From positions 1-39,087 of the forward strand of contig SHLP01000020.1 of NCBI GenBank assembly GCA_004283055.1: a stretch of DNA of 39,087 nucleotides. The letters are read 5' to 3'. Made by a program: the position numbers and the translations under genes. This DNA is from Deltaproteobacteria bacterium (GTDB taxonomy: Bacteria; Myxococcota_A; Polyangia; Polyangiales; Houyiibacteriaceae). Each line of letters opens with the position of its first letter. Position 1 is the stretch's first letter. The notes beneath the pieces are model-generated. The model had not been told where the DNA came from and ran no database searches. It saw only the letters and a list, made by a program, of their open reading frames with translations. Shown here piece after piece: positions 9,818 to 16,710 of the stretch.

Positions 9818-10467
9818 TGGATCTTCTTCTTTTCGGACCTCCCGGCGCTGGGAAGGGCACGCAGGCCAAGTTCCTGCTCGACCTGCTTGGCGTCCCGCAG
9901 ATATCGACCGGAGACATGATGCGAGCTGAGCGGAAGTCCGGCTCCGAGCTCGGCAAGCAGTTCGACGAGTACATGTCGGCTGGAAAGTTGGTGCCTGACG
10001 GTCTCGTCCTCGACTTGATCCTGAAACGCCTCACTCAAGATGATGCGAAAAACGGAGCAATTTTCGATGGTTATCCGAGGACTGTCGCCCAGGCCGAGTC
10101 GCTCGACGCGCTCCTCGCGAAGCTCGATCGACGCATCGACCGGGTGGTTTCGCTGGATGTTCCGCTGCAAGACATCGTCGAACGGGTGACCGGGCGAAGG
10201 GTCTGTTTGGACTGTGGACAGACCTATCACGTCCGCTATAGTCCGCCGCCCCAAAACGGAGAGTGCGTTTCCTGTGGCGGGAACCAGATTGTGCAGCGTT
10301 CGGATGACACCGAGGAGGTCGTTCGAAGGCGGTACGAAGAGTACAAAGCGAAGACCGAGCCGGTACTTTCCCATTACGAAGCCAAGGGCGTCGTCACGGG
10401 CGTGGAAGGCGTTGGGTCATTAGAAGAGATCACGGAACGTATCAAGAAAGCAATTGGGGTTGAGTAA
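9817..10467 (+). CDS. adk: Adenylate kinase with zinc-type lid
   Basis: Adenylate kinase interconverts ATP + AMP and 2 ADP in the cytosol. The 216-residue product has the P-loop GPPGAGKGT at residues 7-15, the AMP-binding segment ISTGDMMRAE, the FDGYPRT signature at 83-89 and a long LID. The LID carries four cysteines, C130-x2-C133 and C150-x2-C153, so it is the zinc-bearing form. It follows secY directly as in many bacteria, but the map gene that often comes next is missing: infA begins eight bases later. Confidence 0.97.
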   Translation: MDLLLFGPPGAGKGTQAKFLLDLLGVPQISTGDMMRAERKSGSELGKQFDEYMSAGKLVPDGLVLDLILKRLTQDDAKNGAIFDGYPRTVAQAESLDALLAKLDRRIDRVVSLDVPLQDIVERVTGRRVCLDCGQTYHVRYSPPPQNGECVSCGGNQIVQRSDDTEEVVRRRYEEYKAKTEPVLSHYEAKGVVTGVEGVGSLEEITERIKKAIGVE

Positions 10468-10475
10468 CGAGCGGA

Positions 10476-10688
10476 ATGACTGAAGCCACAACCACCCGAG
10501 GCACCATCGAATCGGTGTTACCGAGGGCGCTTTACCGAGTGAGGCTGGACGACGGTGGGGAAGTCACCGCGTCGCTCTCCGCGACGGCCAGACAGGTCAC
10601 GGTGAAGCTCCTACCTGGAGACGGTGTGATGGTTGAGATTTCCGCTTACGACCCGACGAGAGGACGAATCCAAGAGAGGCTGACATGA
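10476..10688 (+). CDS. infA: Translation initiation factor IF-1
   Basis: IF-1 is a single OB-fold protein that occupies the A site of the 30S subunit during initiation. The 70-residue product fits in size and ends with the strongly conserved [21 protein letters not shown]. The start [21 protein letters not shown] corresponds to the family EGTVVEALPNAMFRVEL-like strand. The central loop reads [11 protein letters not shown], where the canonical protein has a Lys/Arg-rich GKMRKNFIRI, so this is a divergent member. Its stop overlaps the rpmJ ATG (ATGA). Confidence 0.88.
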   Translation: MTEATTTRGTIESVLPRALYRVRLDDGGEVTASLSATARQVTVKLLPGDGVMVEISAYDPTRGRIQERLT

Positions 10689-10798
10689 AGGTTCGACCAA
10701 GCGTCAGAAAGATTTGTGAAAAGTGCAAGATCGTACGCCGCAAGGGCGTCGTGCGTGTCTTGTGTGACAACCCCCGGCACAAGCAACGGCAAGGATAG
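10685..10798 (+). CDS. rpmJ: 50S ribosomal protein L36, zinc type
   Basis: The 37-residue product is the shortest ribosomal protein. It starts [20 protein letters not shown] and ends in a basic tail with RHKQRQG. The zinc ligands C11, C14, C27 and H32 are all present, so this is the zinc-binding form. The gene overlaps the infA stop by four bases and lies six bases before rpsM; the infA - rpmJ - rpsM order is the normal bacterial one. Confidence 0.96.
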   Translation: MKVRPSVRKICEKCKIVRRKGVVRVLCDNPRHKQRQG

Positions 10799-10804
10799 AA
10801 GCGA

Positions 10805-11173
10805 ATGGCACGTATCGCGGGCATCGACCTCCCAGGTCGAAAACACACGGTGATTGCGCTGCAGTACATCTACGGCATCGGTCCGCACCACGCGAAGAAG
10901 ATTTGCGAGACGGCGGGCATCGCCGAAAGCAAACGTGCTGACGAGCTCGACGAGAACGACGTCAGAAGGATCCGCGATTGCATCGATCAGAACTTCAAGG
11001 TCGAAGGGGACCTTCGTCGTGAGGTCAACATGCACATCAAGCGCTTGATGGACCTCGGTTGCTACCGCGGGCTACGTCATCGGCGCGGGCTGCCCGTTCG
11101 TGGCCAGCGAACCCACACCAATGCGCGCACCCGCAAGGGCCCCAAGCGCGGCGCAATGAGCAGGAAGCGCTAA
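10805..11173 (+). CDS. rpsM: 30S ribosomal protein S13
   Basis: S13 in the 30S head contacts L5 and the P-site tRNA. The 122-residue product begins [20 protein letters not shown] and contains the helix-hairpin-helix segment [19 protein letters not shown], then the basic tail [20 protein letters not shown]. Length is standard. It opens the alpha-type block and is followed four bases later by rpsK. Confidence 0.97.
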   Translation: MARIAGIDLPGRKHTVIALQYIYGIGPHHAKKICETAGIAESKRADELDENDVRRIRDCIDQNFKVEGDLRREVNMHIKRLMDLGCYRGLRHRRGLPVRGQRTHTNARTRKGPKRGAMSRKR

Positions 11174-11177
11174 GATC

Positions 11178-11579
11178 ATGGCGAAGGCAAAGGCAAAGCC
11201 CACCAAGGGTAAGAAGCGAAAGACGAAGAGGGTGGTGACGAGCGGAATCGCTCACATCCAATCCACCTTCAACAACACGATTGTCACCATTACCGACTTG
11301 GGTGGCGAAGTGATTTCCTGGTCGACGGCGGGCGCGCGTGGCTTCAAAGGCTCCCGCAAGAGCACGCCGTTTGCGGCGCAGCTCGCGGCCGAAGATGCAG
11401 CCCGCAAAGCGCAGGACGTCGGCATGAAGACCATCGCGATTTTCGTGAAGGGTCCCGGTGCAGGGCGCGAGTCCGCACTTCGAGCATTTCAGAACGTCGG
11501 GATGCGGGTAACCCTGCTTCGTGACGTGACACCCATCCCACACAATGGTTGCCGGCCGCCGAAGCGGCGGCGCGTTTAG
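11178..11579 (+). CDS. rpsK: 30S ribosomal protein S11
   Basis: S11 is on the 30S platform near the E site and the Shine-Dalgarno helix. The 133-residue product has a Lys-rich N-terminal arm ([18 protein letters not shown]), the core [19 protein letters not shown], the segment [20 protein letters not shown], and the C-terminal signature [19 protein letters not shown]. In most bacteria rpsD follows; here the rpoA start is only 19 bases downstream. Confidence 0.97.
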   Translation: MAKAKAKPTKGKKRKTKRVVTSGIAHIQSTFNNTIVTITDLGGEVISWSTAGARGFKGSRKSTPFAAQLAAEDAARKAQDVGMKTIAIFVKGPGAGRESALRAFQNVGMRVTLLRDVTPIPHNGCRPPKRRRV

Positions 11580-11598
11580 AAGGCTGCGGAGGCAATTG

Positions 11599-12621
11599 AT
11601 GACGAGTCCGACCCTAGTCGCACGCAACTGGCGAGAGCTCATTCGCCCTAGAAACGTTCCGGTTGATCAGGAATCGCTCAGCGATACCTACGGAAAGTTC
11701 GTCGTAGAGCCGCTCGAGCGCGGTTTTGGCATTACGCTCGGCAACTCGCTGCGCCGCGTGTTGCTGTCTTCCCTGCAGGGGGCGGCCATCACCGCCGTCA
11801 AGATCGACGGCGCTCTTCACGAATTCACCTCCGTTCCGGACGTCGTCGAGGACGTGACCGAAATGGTTCTGAACTTCAAAGAGGTGGTCGTGCGTTCGCA
11901 TACGGCGCGACCCCAGACGGTCCGTATCGAGAAGGAGGGCCCCGGCATCGTCACGGCTGGTGACATCCAGGTCAGCGACCAGGTGGAGATCCTCAATCCA
12001 GAACACAAGATCTGTACCTTGTCCAAGGGTGGCCGCTTCGCAGCGGAGCTCACCATCAACGTCGGCCATGGCTACGTACCGGCGGATCGCAACAAGACGG
12101 CTGGCATTCCGATCGGCACCATCGCCATCGACTCGCTGTTTTCGCCGATTCGCAAGGTGAACTACGCGGTTACCAACGCTCGCGTGGGGCAGATCACCGA
12201 CTACGACAAGCTCACCCTGGAGGTCTGGACCAACGGCGCCGTCAAACCGGCTGACGCCGTGGCTTACGCGGCCAAAATCCTCAAAGACCAGCTTACGATC
12301 TTCATCAACTTCGAAGAGCACGACGAGCCCGTCGAAGAGTCGAGCTCGGAGGAGCCGCTCAACGAAAACCTCTTCCGCTCGGTCGACGAGCTCGAGCTTT
12401 CGGTTCGCTCCGCCAACTGTCTGCAGAACGCCAACATCAAGCTGATTGGCGAGTTGGTGCAGAAGAGCGAAGGCGAGATGCTCAAGACGAAGAACTTCGG
12501 GCGCAAGTCGCTCAAGGAAATCAAGGAAATCCTGGCTGACATGGGTCTCTCCCTCGGAATGCAGATCGACCATTGGTCGCAGATGCTCGAACGTTGGAAG
12601 ACGCAGCAGGCCAACCAGTAA
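11599..12621 (+). CDS. rpoA: RNA polymerase subunit alpha
   Basis: The alpha subunit dimerises to start RNA polymerase assembly, and its C-terminal domain binds UP elements and activators. The 340-residue product has the N-terminal domain with [36 protein letters not shown] and the second subdomain, then a flexible acidic linker, then the C-terminal domain with [19 protein letters not shown] and [21 protein letters not shown] frame start at 11545 would overlap rpsK; ATG at 11599 has GGAGG at 11588-11592 and gives the normal N-terminus. It precedes rplQ. Confidence 0.97.
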   Translation: MTSPTLVARNWRELIRPRNVPVDQESLSDTYGKFVVEPLERGFGITLGNSLRRVLLSSLQGAAITAVKIDGALHEFTSVPDVVEDVTEMVLNFKEVVVRSHTARPQTVRIEKEGPGIVTAGDIQVSDQVEILNPEHKICTLSKGGRFAAELTINVGHGYVPADRNKTAGIPIGTIAIDSLFSPIRKVNYAVTNARVGQITDYDKLTLEVWTNGAVKPADAVAYAAKILKDQLTIFINFEEHDEPVEESSSEEPLNENLFRSVDELELSVRSANCLQNANIKLIGELVQKSEGEMLKTKNFGRKSLKEIKEILADMGLSLGMQIDHWSQMLERWKTQQANQ

Positions 12622-12653
12622 CGTAGTCGTAGATGGATCGCGGGTAGGTCGTC

Positions 12654-13130
12654 ATGAGGCATCAAAAGGCAGGCAGAAAGTTCGGTCGCAACACCAGCCA
12701 CCGCCGAGCCATGTTCAGGAACATGGCGGGCAATCTGGTATTGCACGAGCAGATCAAGACGACCGACGCAAAGGCTAAGGAGCTCCGCCGCATCGCGGAG
12801 CGGCTCCTCACCAAAGCGATTCGCCTCGGTGACGACCTCACGGTCGATGTGGCGAAGGTGAAGGACGAAGACGAGCGGGCGCGCATCCTGTCGCGGCGCC
12901 TCCACGCTCGCCGCCAGGTTGCCCGCTTCCTGCCAAAGCAGCTCGTCAAGACCAACCCCGACGGCACCGTCGAAGAGGTGGACCTCATCCACAAGCTCTT
13001 CACCGAGCTCGCGCCCCGCTACCTAGAACGAGCCAAGGCCGACAAGGGCGGCGGCTATACCCGAGTCATCAAGGTCAACCACCGGCGAGGAGACAACTCG
13101 CCGATGTCCTTGATCGAGTTTGTGGACTAG
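12654..13130 (+). CDS. rplQ: 50S ribosomal protein L17
   Basis: L17 is at the tunnel exit region of the 50S subunit. The 158-residue product begins [20 protein letters not shown] and has the conserved ETIKTT-like [17 protein letters not shown], with the C-terminal block [20 protein letters not shown]. It is about 30 residues longer than E. coli L17, the extra length lying in the middle ([18 protein letters not shown] and [12 protein letters not shown]), as is common in several phyla. It ends the superoperon. Its TAG stop overlaps, inside CTAG, the stop of the convergent gene. Confidence 0.96.
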   Translation: MRHQKAGRKFGRNTSHRRAMFRNMAGNLVLHEQIKTTDAKAKELRRIAERLLTKAIRLGDDLTVDVAKVKDEDERARILSRRLHARRQVARFLPKQLVKTNPDGTVEEVDLIHKLFTELAPRYLERAKADKGGGYTRVIKVNHRRGDNSPMSLIEFVD

Positions 13131-13540
13131 TTCGAGCTCGGCCTTTGGCGCGTCCGCTTTTCCTTGGTCGGAAAGCGGATGATCATCAGGATCCACGCGG
13201 CCGCGAAGAACGGCACGACGACAGTTGCGGGAGCTCCGAGGAAGCCGAGGACGAGGCCGAAGATCGCGATGCTTTCTGCGAGCGCCAGCGCCACGATGAG
13301 AATCGTCAGGTCACGGTCATGGGTGACCGTCGAGTTGTGGCCTCCACCTCTCCTCAGCATCCTCGGCGCGATGAGGCTCGCCCCTGCCGTCGCCACGCTC
13401 GCGAAAGCCAACGGGTACAAAAGGGTCTCCCAGCTGCTCCCCGACTGCAGCTCGACCACCTCGAGCACGAGCAAGTAGATCAGCGTCGAAGCGAATAGCG
13501 CGGCCCAGAGGATACGAGCAACGAAAAGCGAATCCTTCAT
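13127..13540 (-). CDS. Small multipass membrane protein, function unknown
   Basis: I do not recognise this protein. From the ATG at 13540 it has 137 residues and about four hydrophobic segments: [20 protein letters not shown], one near [40 protein letters not shown] and [17 protein letters not shown], ending in a basic tail ([12 protein letters not shown]). The longer reading frame up to 13972 is not used because those residues lie antisense to the next gene. The start lies six bases from the start of the divergent gene at 13547, leaving no room for two promoters outside coding sequence. Confidence 0.65.
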   Translation of the reverse strand: MKDSLFVARILWAALFASTLIYLLVLEVVELQSGSSWETLLYPLAFASVATAGASLIAPRMLRRGGGHNSTVTHDRDLTILIVALALAESIAIFGLVLGFLGAPATVVVPFFAAAWILMIIRFPTKEKRTRQRPSSN

Positions 13541-13546
13541 GGCTTC

Positions 13547-13927
13547 ATGATGGCATCGCTGGTTCGCCACCACCAACTGGGGGAGCATCACGCCCAGATT
13601 ACCCGCGACTGCGGAACCCTGGCGATCGAGGAGCAGGGGCTCTCCATCTTTGGTCAGTCCTTGGAGTATTACGGCGCTTTGCAGAGTAAGGGTGCAATCG
13701 AGAGCTTCGAGCCGGTGATCTTCAATCCAACGGGCGGCGATCTCAACGGGATCATTCTCATCCGCGGCAGCTTGGATCAACTCGATGCGCTCAAGCGTGA
13801 AGACCGATTCATCGACCTCATGATGCGCGCGGCGCACAGCTGCGAAGGATTGGGCGTGAACGACGCCTACCTCGAAGGCGAGCTTCAAAACCGCACGGGA
13901 CGCTGCACGCAGATCATCAACCAGTAG
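13547..13927 (+). CDS. Uncharacterised small protein
   Basis: The product has up to 126 residues. The part from about residue 31 (SIFGQSLEYYGALQSKGAIE) through SFEPVIFNPTGGDLNGIILIRG and the end GVNDAYLEGELQNRTG looks like a compact alpha/beta domain with conserved-looking Gly/Asp turns, reminiscent of small stand-alone proteins I cannot name with confidence. Tandem ATG codons at 13547 and 13550 are possible starts; the first 30 residues look less conserved, but no better start is in frame. No Shine-Dalgarno is evident. It ends before a repeat element at 13981. Confidence 0.6.
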   Translation: MMASLVRHHQLGEHHAQITRDCGTLAIEEQGLSIFGQSLEYYGALQSKGAIESFEPVIFNPTGGDLNGIILIRGSLDQLDALKREDRFIDLMMRAAHSCEGLGVNDAYLEGELQNRTGRCTQIINQ

Positions 13928-13980
13928 AGGACGCGCTCCCGCTCGAAAAGCTACGAGATCTCGAGCAGTCAATCAGCAGA

Positions 13981-14068
13981 CCGCGAAAACTCAATCTGGA
14001 TCGGGTTTTCGCGGTGTTGCCGCCAAACGACTGAAATTAGAAGGGTTTTGGGGCGCTAGCGTGTCCCC
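13981..14068. repeat. Dispersed repeat element, copy 1 (degenerate)
   Basis: This stretch lies between two convergent genes. It has a perfect 10-base inverted repeat, CCGCGAAAAC (13981-13990) and GTTTTCGCGG (14005-14014). The 12-mer GTTTTCGCGGTG at 14005 is followed 53 bases later by AGCGTGTCCC at 14058. Exactly the same two words with the same 53-base spacing occur at 21543 and 21596, and the sequence between them is also similar (CTGAA, GTTTT and GGGG blocks). The two sites are therefore copies of one element. This copy lacks the left GGGACACG arm seen in copy 2. Confidence 0.65.
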
Positions 14069-14070
14069 GT

Positions 14071-15057
14071 TCAGGCCGCGACGACGGGGAGCTGGGCGGG
14101 TTTCGGCCTCTTCTCGACGTAGAACTGCTTGCAGTACCGCCGGTACTCCCCAATTGGGCCGTCGCCCTCGGCGAGTATCGGCTTTTCCACGTAGCGCTTG
14201 GTTTCCCAGATCGGAGCGTCCTGGCCGACCTCCCGATTGAGGCCCCAGGTCGCTGCGCTTCGCACGAGGTGTGCGATAGGCGGCACACCGACTTGCTTCA
14301 CCGACGATGCGGTTCGCAGGATGATTTTCCCTTGGTCGACCGGGCTCGACAGGACCAGTAGATTGATCTCGATACCGAAGCGTTCGATGCTCACGCGGAC
14401 CAGTGAGTATCCGAGCCCGTGAACCTCCACGCGAAACTTGGCGACGAAGCGGAGCTTGCTTCCGAGCGGGTATTGGATTCCGTAGGCGCCCTTCAACAGG
14501 TGGCCGTCGACCTCGAGGTCTCCTTCGGTCCAGGCGCCGCCGAAGCCGTGAACTTGGATGAAGTGACCAATGTCGACGCTGTTCTCACTCGTCTCCTGAG
14601 GATGGCTGTTCACCTCCATCGTCCGGGTGCTGAACGATGTCCATCCCTCGGTGGGGCCCGGCAGGACCGGGACTTCCCAGTCCGGCTGCATGCCTTCGGG
14701 GTGGTACCACGCGAAAATATAGCCGTTGTGCTCGCGCAGCGGCCAGGTCGCGAGCTTGGCCTTGCGAGGGACGCCCTTTCCGTAGGCGGTCTTTACGCAC
14801 CGGCCGTCGCCACCGAATTCAAAGCCGTGAAATCCGCATCGAAGGTTCTCGCCCTCCACGCTGCCTGAGCCAAGATGCGCTCCTAGGTGAGGGCAGTAGG
14901 CGCCTGTCAGCCGCGCTTCACCGGATTCGGTTCGGTAGAGGACAAGCTCCTCGCCAAAATACTTCACGGTCAGGATCTGTCCCGCGCGCACCTCTTTCGA
15001 GGTGGCGACGGTGTACCAACCGAGCGGAATGCCTGGAAAACGGAAGTTCTCGACCAC
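14071..15057 (-). CDS. Rieske non-heme iron oxygenase, probably sterol-modifying
   Basis: The product (328 residues from the GTG at 15057) is the oxygenase component of a Rieske two-component system. The [2Fe-2S] site is C55-x-H57 and C74-x2-H77 (CPHLGAH and CGFHGFEF). The mononuclear iron site is N159, D162, H165, H170 in ENSVDIGHFIQVHG. The overall pattern resembles the KshA and cholesterol 7-desaturase (DAF-36/Neverland) groups; the bacterial C-4 sterol demethylase SdmA is another Rieske candidate. The divergent neighbour is a sterol C5-desaturase-type protein, which favours a sterol substrate. GTG at 15057 is chosen because GGAGAG lies five bases upstream; an open frame continues to 15168. 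No ferredoxin or reductase gene is adjacent. The substrate is inferred, the enzyme class is clear. Confidence 0.88.
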   Translation of the reverse strand: MVENFRFPGIPLGWYTVATSKEVRAGQILTVKYFGEELVLYRTESGEARLTGAYCPHLGAHLGSGSVEGENLRCGFHGFEFGGDGRCVKTAYGKGVPRKAKLATWPLREHNGYIFAWYHPEGMQPDWEVPVLPGPTEGWTSFSTRTMEVNSHPQETSENSVDIGHFIQVHGFGGAWTEGDLEVDGHLLKGAYGIQYPLGSKLRFVAKFRVEVHGLGYSLVRVSIERFGIEINLLVLSSPVDQGKIILRTASSVKQVGVPPIAHLVRSAATWGLNREVGQDAPIWETKRYVEKPILAEGDGPIGEYRRYCKQFYVEKRPKPAQLPVVAA

Positions 15058-15262
15058 GGTGACTCTCCAAAGGGGCCCGACGGCCCGCGTTGGCCGAAAT
15101 GTAGGCTCATCCCCGTTTCGGGACCGAAAAACCGGCTCAACGGGGCCTAGAAGCGGTTGAACGGTCACTGGAGGAGGGTCGAATGGTTCCCGCGGCGATA
15201 CCAGGCTCGAAAAAGGCGCGGATCGTAGGCGCGCCCTGCCTCTCGCAGACGCGGCCGATCTC

Positions 15263-15290
15263 TTTACAAGGTCCCCGAAGCCGATATTAA
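15263..15290 (+). promoter_or_regulatory. Candidate sigma-70-type promoter of the desaturase gene
   Basis: TTTACA (15263-15268) and TATTAA (15285-15290) are separated by 16 bases and resemble -35 and -10 hexamers. Only seven bases separate the -10 from the GTG at 15298, so a transcript would start at or next to the start codon. It is a pattern match by eye and could be chance in this 240-base divergent intergenic region. Confidence 0.4.
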
Positions 15291-15297
15291 CGCCTCT

Positions 15298-16131
15298 GTG
15301 ATTGCACGTTTGTTAGGTCTGCCGGATACGCCCGCCGTCATGTTTCTCGTCTTCGCGGGCGGTGGGATGCTCTACTTTTTCTCGATCGCCTCGGTGGCGT
15401 ACTTCCTCTACTTCAAGAAGTTCAAGGATCGCTTTCACCCGAGCTACGAGCTCGATCCCAAAGAGATGAAGTCCGCCATCAAATGGGTCGTCATCGGGAT
15501 CGTCGGCAACGGCGTTCTGATGCTTCCGATCCACCTGCTGATCGCGAAGGACTACTCGAAAATGTACTACGACGTGAGCGACCACGGCTGGGGTTGGATG
15601 TTCGCGCAGGTCATTCTTCTCCTGATCTTCACAGAGACGTTGATTTATTGGACGCACTACGCGTTTCATCGAGTCCCCTGGCTCTGGAAGCACGTTCACG
15701 AACGACACCACAAGTACCGGGTGCCGCAGCCCTATTCCGCCCTGTCCTTCAATCCAATGGATTCCTTCCTGCAGGCCGTGCCGCACCACATCGCGGCCTT
15801 TTTCTTTCCGGTGCATGCGGGCGTCTACGTAGCTTCGGTTACGTTCGTGACGCTCTGGGCAGTCTGCATTCACGATCGGGTCAGCTTCTTCCGCTGGCCG
15901 TGGCTGAACTACACGGACCACCATACGCTCCACCACTGGTACAGCGACTTCAACCTCGGTCAGTACTTCACGTTTTGGGATCGCCTCGTCGGCACCTACC
16001 GAAGCCCGAAGATCGAATATCAAGACGTGCCCGAAGGCATCATCTATCGGCCCAAGAGCGCGACGCCAATCTCGAAGGCGCCCTCTGCTCTCGGCGGACG
16101 CTCCGCCAACCGCCCGCTCGTCAGCGGGTGA
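15298..16131 (+). CDS. Sterol desaturase/fatty acid hydroxylase superfamily protein, C5-desaturase-like
   Basis: The 277-residue membrane protein has the three His boxes of the di-iron desaturase/hydroxylase superfamily: H120-x3-H124, H134-x2-H137-H138 and H209-x2-H212-H213. Around them, HKYRVPQPYSALSFNPMDS, LQAVPHHIAAFFFPVH and NLGQYFTFWDRLVGTYRSP closely follow lathosterol oxidase (sterol C5-desaturase, ERG3/SC5D) rather than C4-methyl oxidases or bacterial carotene hydroxylases. Hydrophobic segments lie near residues 12-38, 61-82 and 100-118, with more around 165-190. Translation starts at GTG 15298, with no Shine-Dalgarno. It is divergent from the Rieske oxygenase, suggesting that both act in ring-B desaturation or other sterol modification. 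Its end overlaps the convergent acylphosphatase gene by 11 bases. Confidence 0.88.
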   Translation: MIARLLGLPDTPAVMFLVFAGGGMLYFFSIASVAYFLYFKKFKDRFHPSYELDPKEMKSAIKWVVIGIVGNGVLMLPIHLLIAKDYSKMYYDVSDHGWGWMFAQVILLLIFTETLIYWTHYAFHRVPWLWKHVHERHHKYRVPQPYSALSFNPMDSFLQAVPHHIAAFFFPVHAGVYVASVTFVTLWAVCIHDRVSFFRWPWLNYTDHHTLHHWYSDFNLGQYFTFWDRLVGTYRSPKIEYQDVPEGIIYRPKSATPISKAPSALGGRSANRPLVSG

Positions 16132-16399
16132 TGCGGAAGTCGGTGTACTCGCCCGTATAGCTTCGCCAACGAACGTCGACCGCATCGACGCGCGCCGTCG
16201 AAGGGCCGATGTGCGCCCAGTTCAAGAAGTCCTTGACGTCATCCTCTTCGCCTTCGGCGACGATCTCGACCGAGCCGTCGCCGCGGTTCTTCACCCAGCC
16301 GCTCAAGCCGTGTTGCCTCGCTTCGCGCTGTGCGGTTGCCCGAAAGTACACGCCTTGGACGCGGCCGCGGACGACGAGGTGAATTCGCTTCTGGCCCAT
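16121..16399 (-). CDS. acyP: Acylphosphatase
   Basis: Acylphosphatase hydrolyses carboxyl-phosphate bonds of small acyl phosphates in the cytosol. The 92-residue product has the full signature RVQGVYFRATAQREARQHGL followed by GWVKNRGDGSVE. The catalytic Arg (R20, in VYFR) and Asn (N38, in VKNRGDG) are both present. The size is typical. It is the second gene of a minus-strand pair with the DUF1145-like gene, and its last codons overlap the end of the desaturase gene on the other strand. Confidence 0.95.
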   Translation of the reverse strand: MGQKRIHLVVRGRVQGVYFRATAQREARQHGLSGWVKNRGDGSVEIVAEGEEDDVKDFLNWAHIGPSTARVDAVDVRWRSYTGEYTDFRITR

Positions 16400-16436
16400 C
16401 GCTCAGTTATTGCCCATCGGCTCGGCGCCGCAAACC

Positions 16437-16697
16437 TCAACCGTATCGCACGCCCAAGACGTGGAAGTAGCCGAAAACCAGGAGCTTTCCGACATGACCG
16501 CCCAGCGAGCCACCTGCCTCGGCCGCCAGGCTCTTGGCGAAGGCAAACGCTTCTGCAGCATGCACCGCGAGGAGGCCTAGAAACAGGGTCTGCCCGATTC
16601 CTGGCTGCGGCACGGATGCCGGCGCGAGAAAGGAAAGAACGCCCCAGGCCCATCCCGTCAGCACGACGACTTTTCCAAACGCGATTGCGAGCTTCAT
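16437..16697 (-). CDS. DUF1145-like small membrane protein
   Basis: From ATG at 16697 the product has 86 residues. It has a hydrophobic N-terminal helix (IAFGKVVVLTGWAWGVLSFL), a second one near TLFLGLLAVHAAEAFAFA, and the C-terminal motif HVGKLLVFGYFHVLG, which resembles the H-x-L-x2-LxFGxxH end of the DUF1145 family (small inner-membrane proteins of unknown function). The frame is open to 16733, but ATG 16697 gives a membrane-type N-terminus (MKLAIAFGK). It is probably co-transcribed with acyP 37 bases downstream. Confidence 0.65.
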   Translation of the reverse strand: MKLAIAFGKVVVLTGWAWGVLSFLAPASVPQPGIGQTLFLGLLAVHAAEAFAFAKSLAAEAGGSLGGHVGKLLVFGYFHVLGVRYG

Positions 16698-16710
16698 GAG
16701 CGAAGCATAC

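Noticed and set aside
11614-12573. 319-codon minus-strand frame
   Set aside because: Fully antisense to rpoA, with low-complexity Val/Asp/Leu composition typical of a reversed frame.
13153-13179. Imperfect stem (TCCGCTTTTCC / GGAAAGCGGA) after rplQ as a terminator of the superoperon
   Set aside because: It has a bulge, no T-run, and lies inside the coding sequence of the convergent membrane gene; too weak to call.
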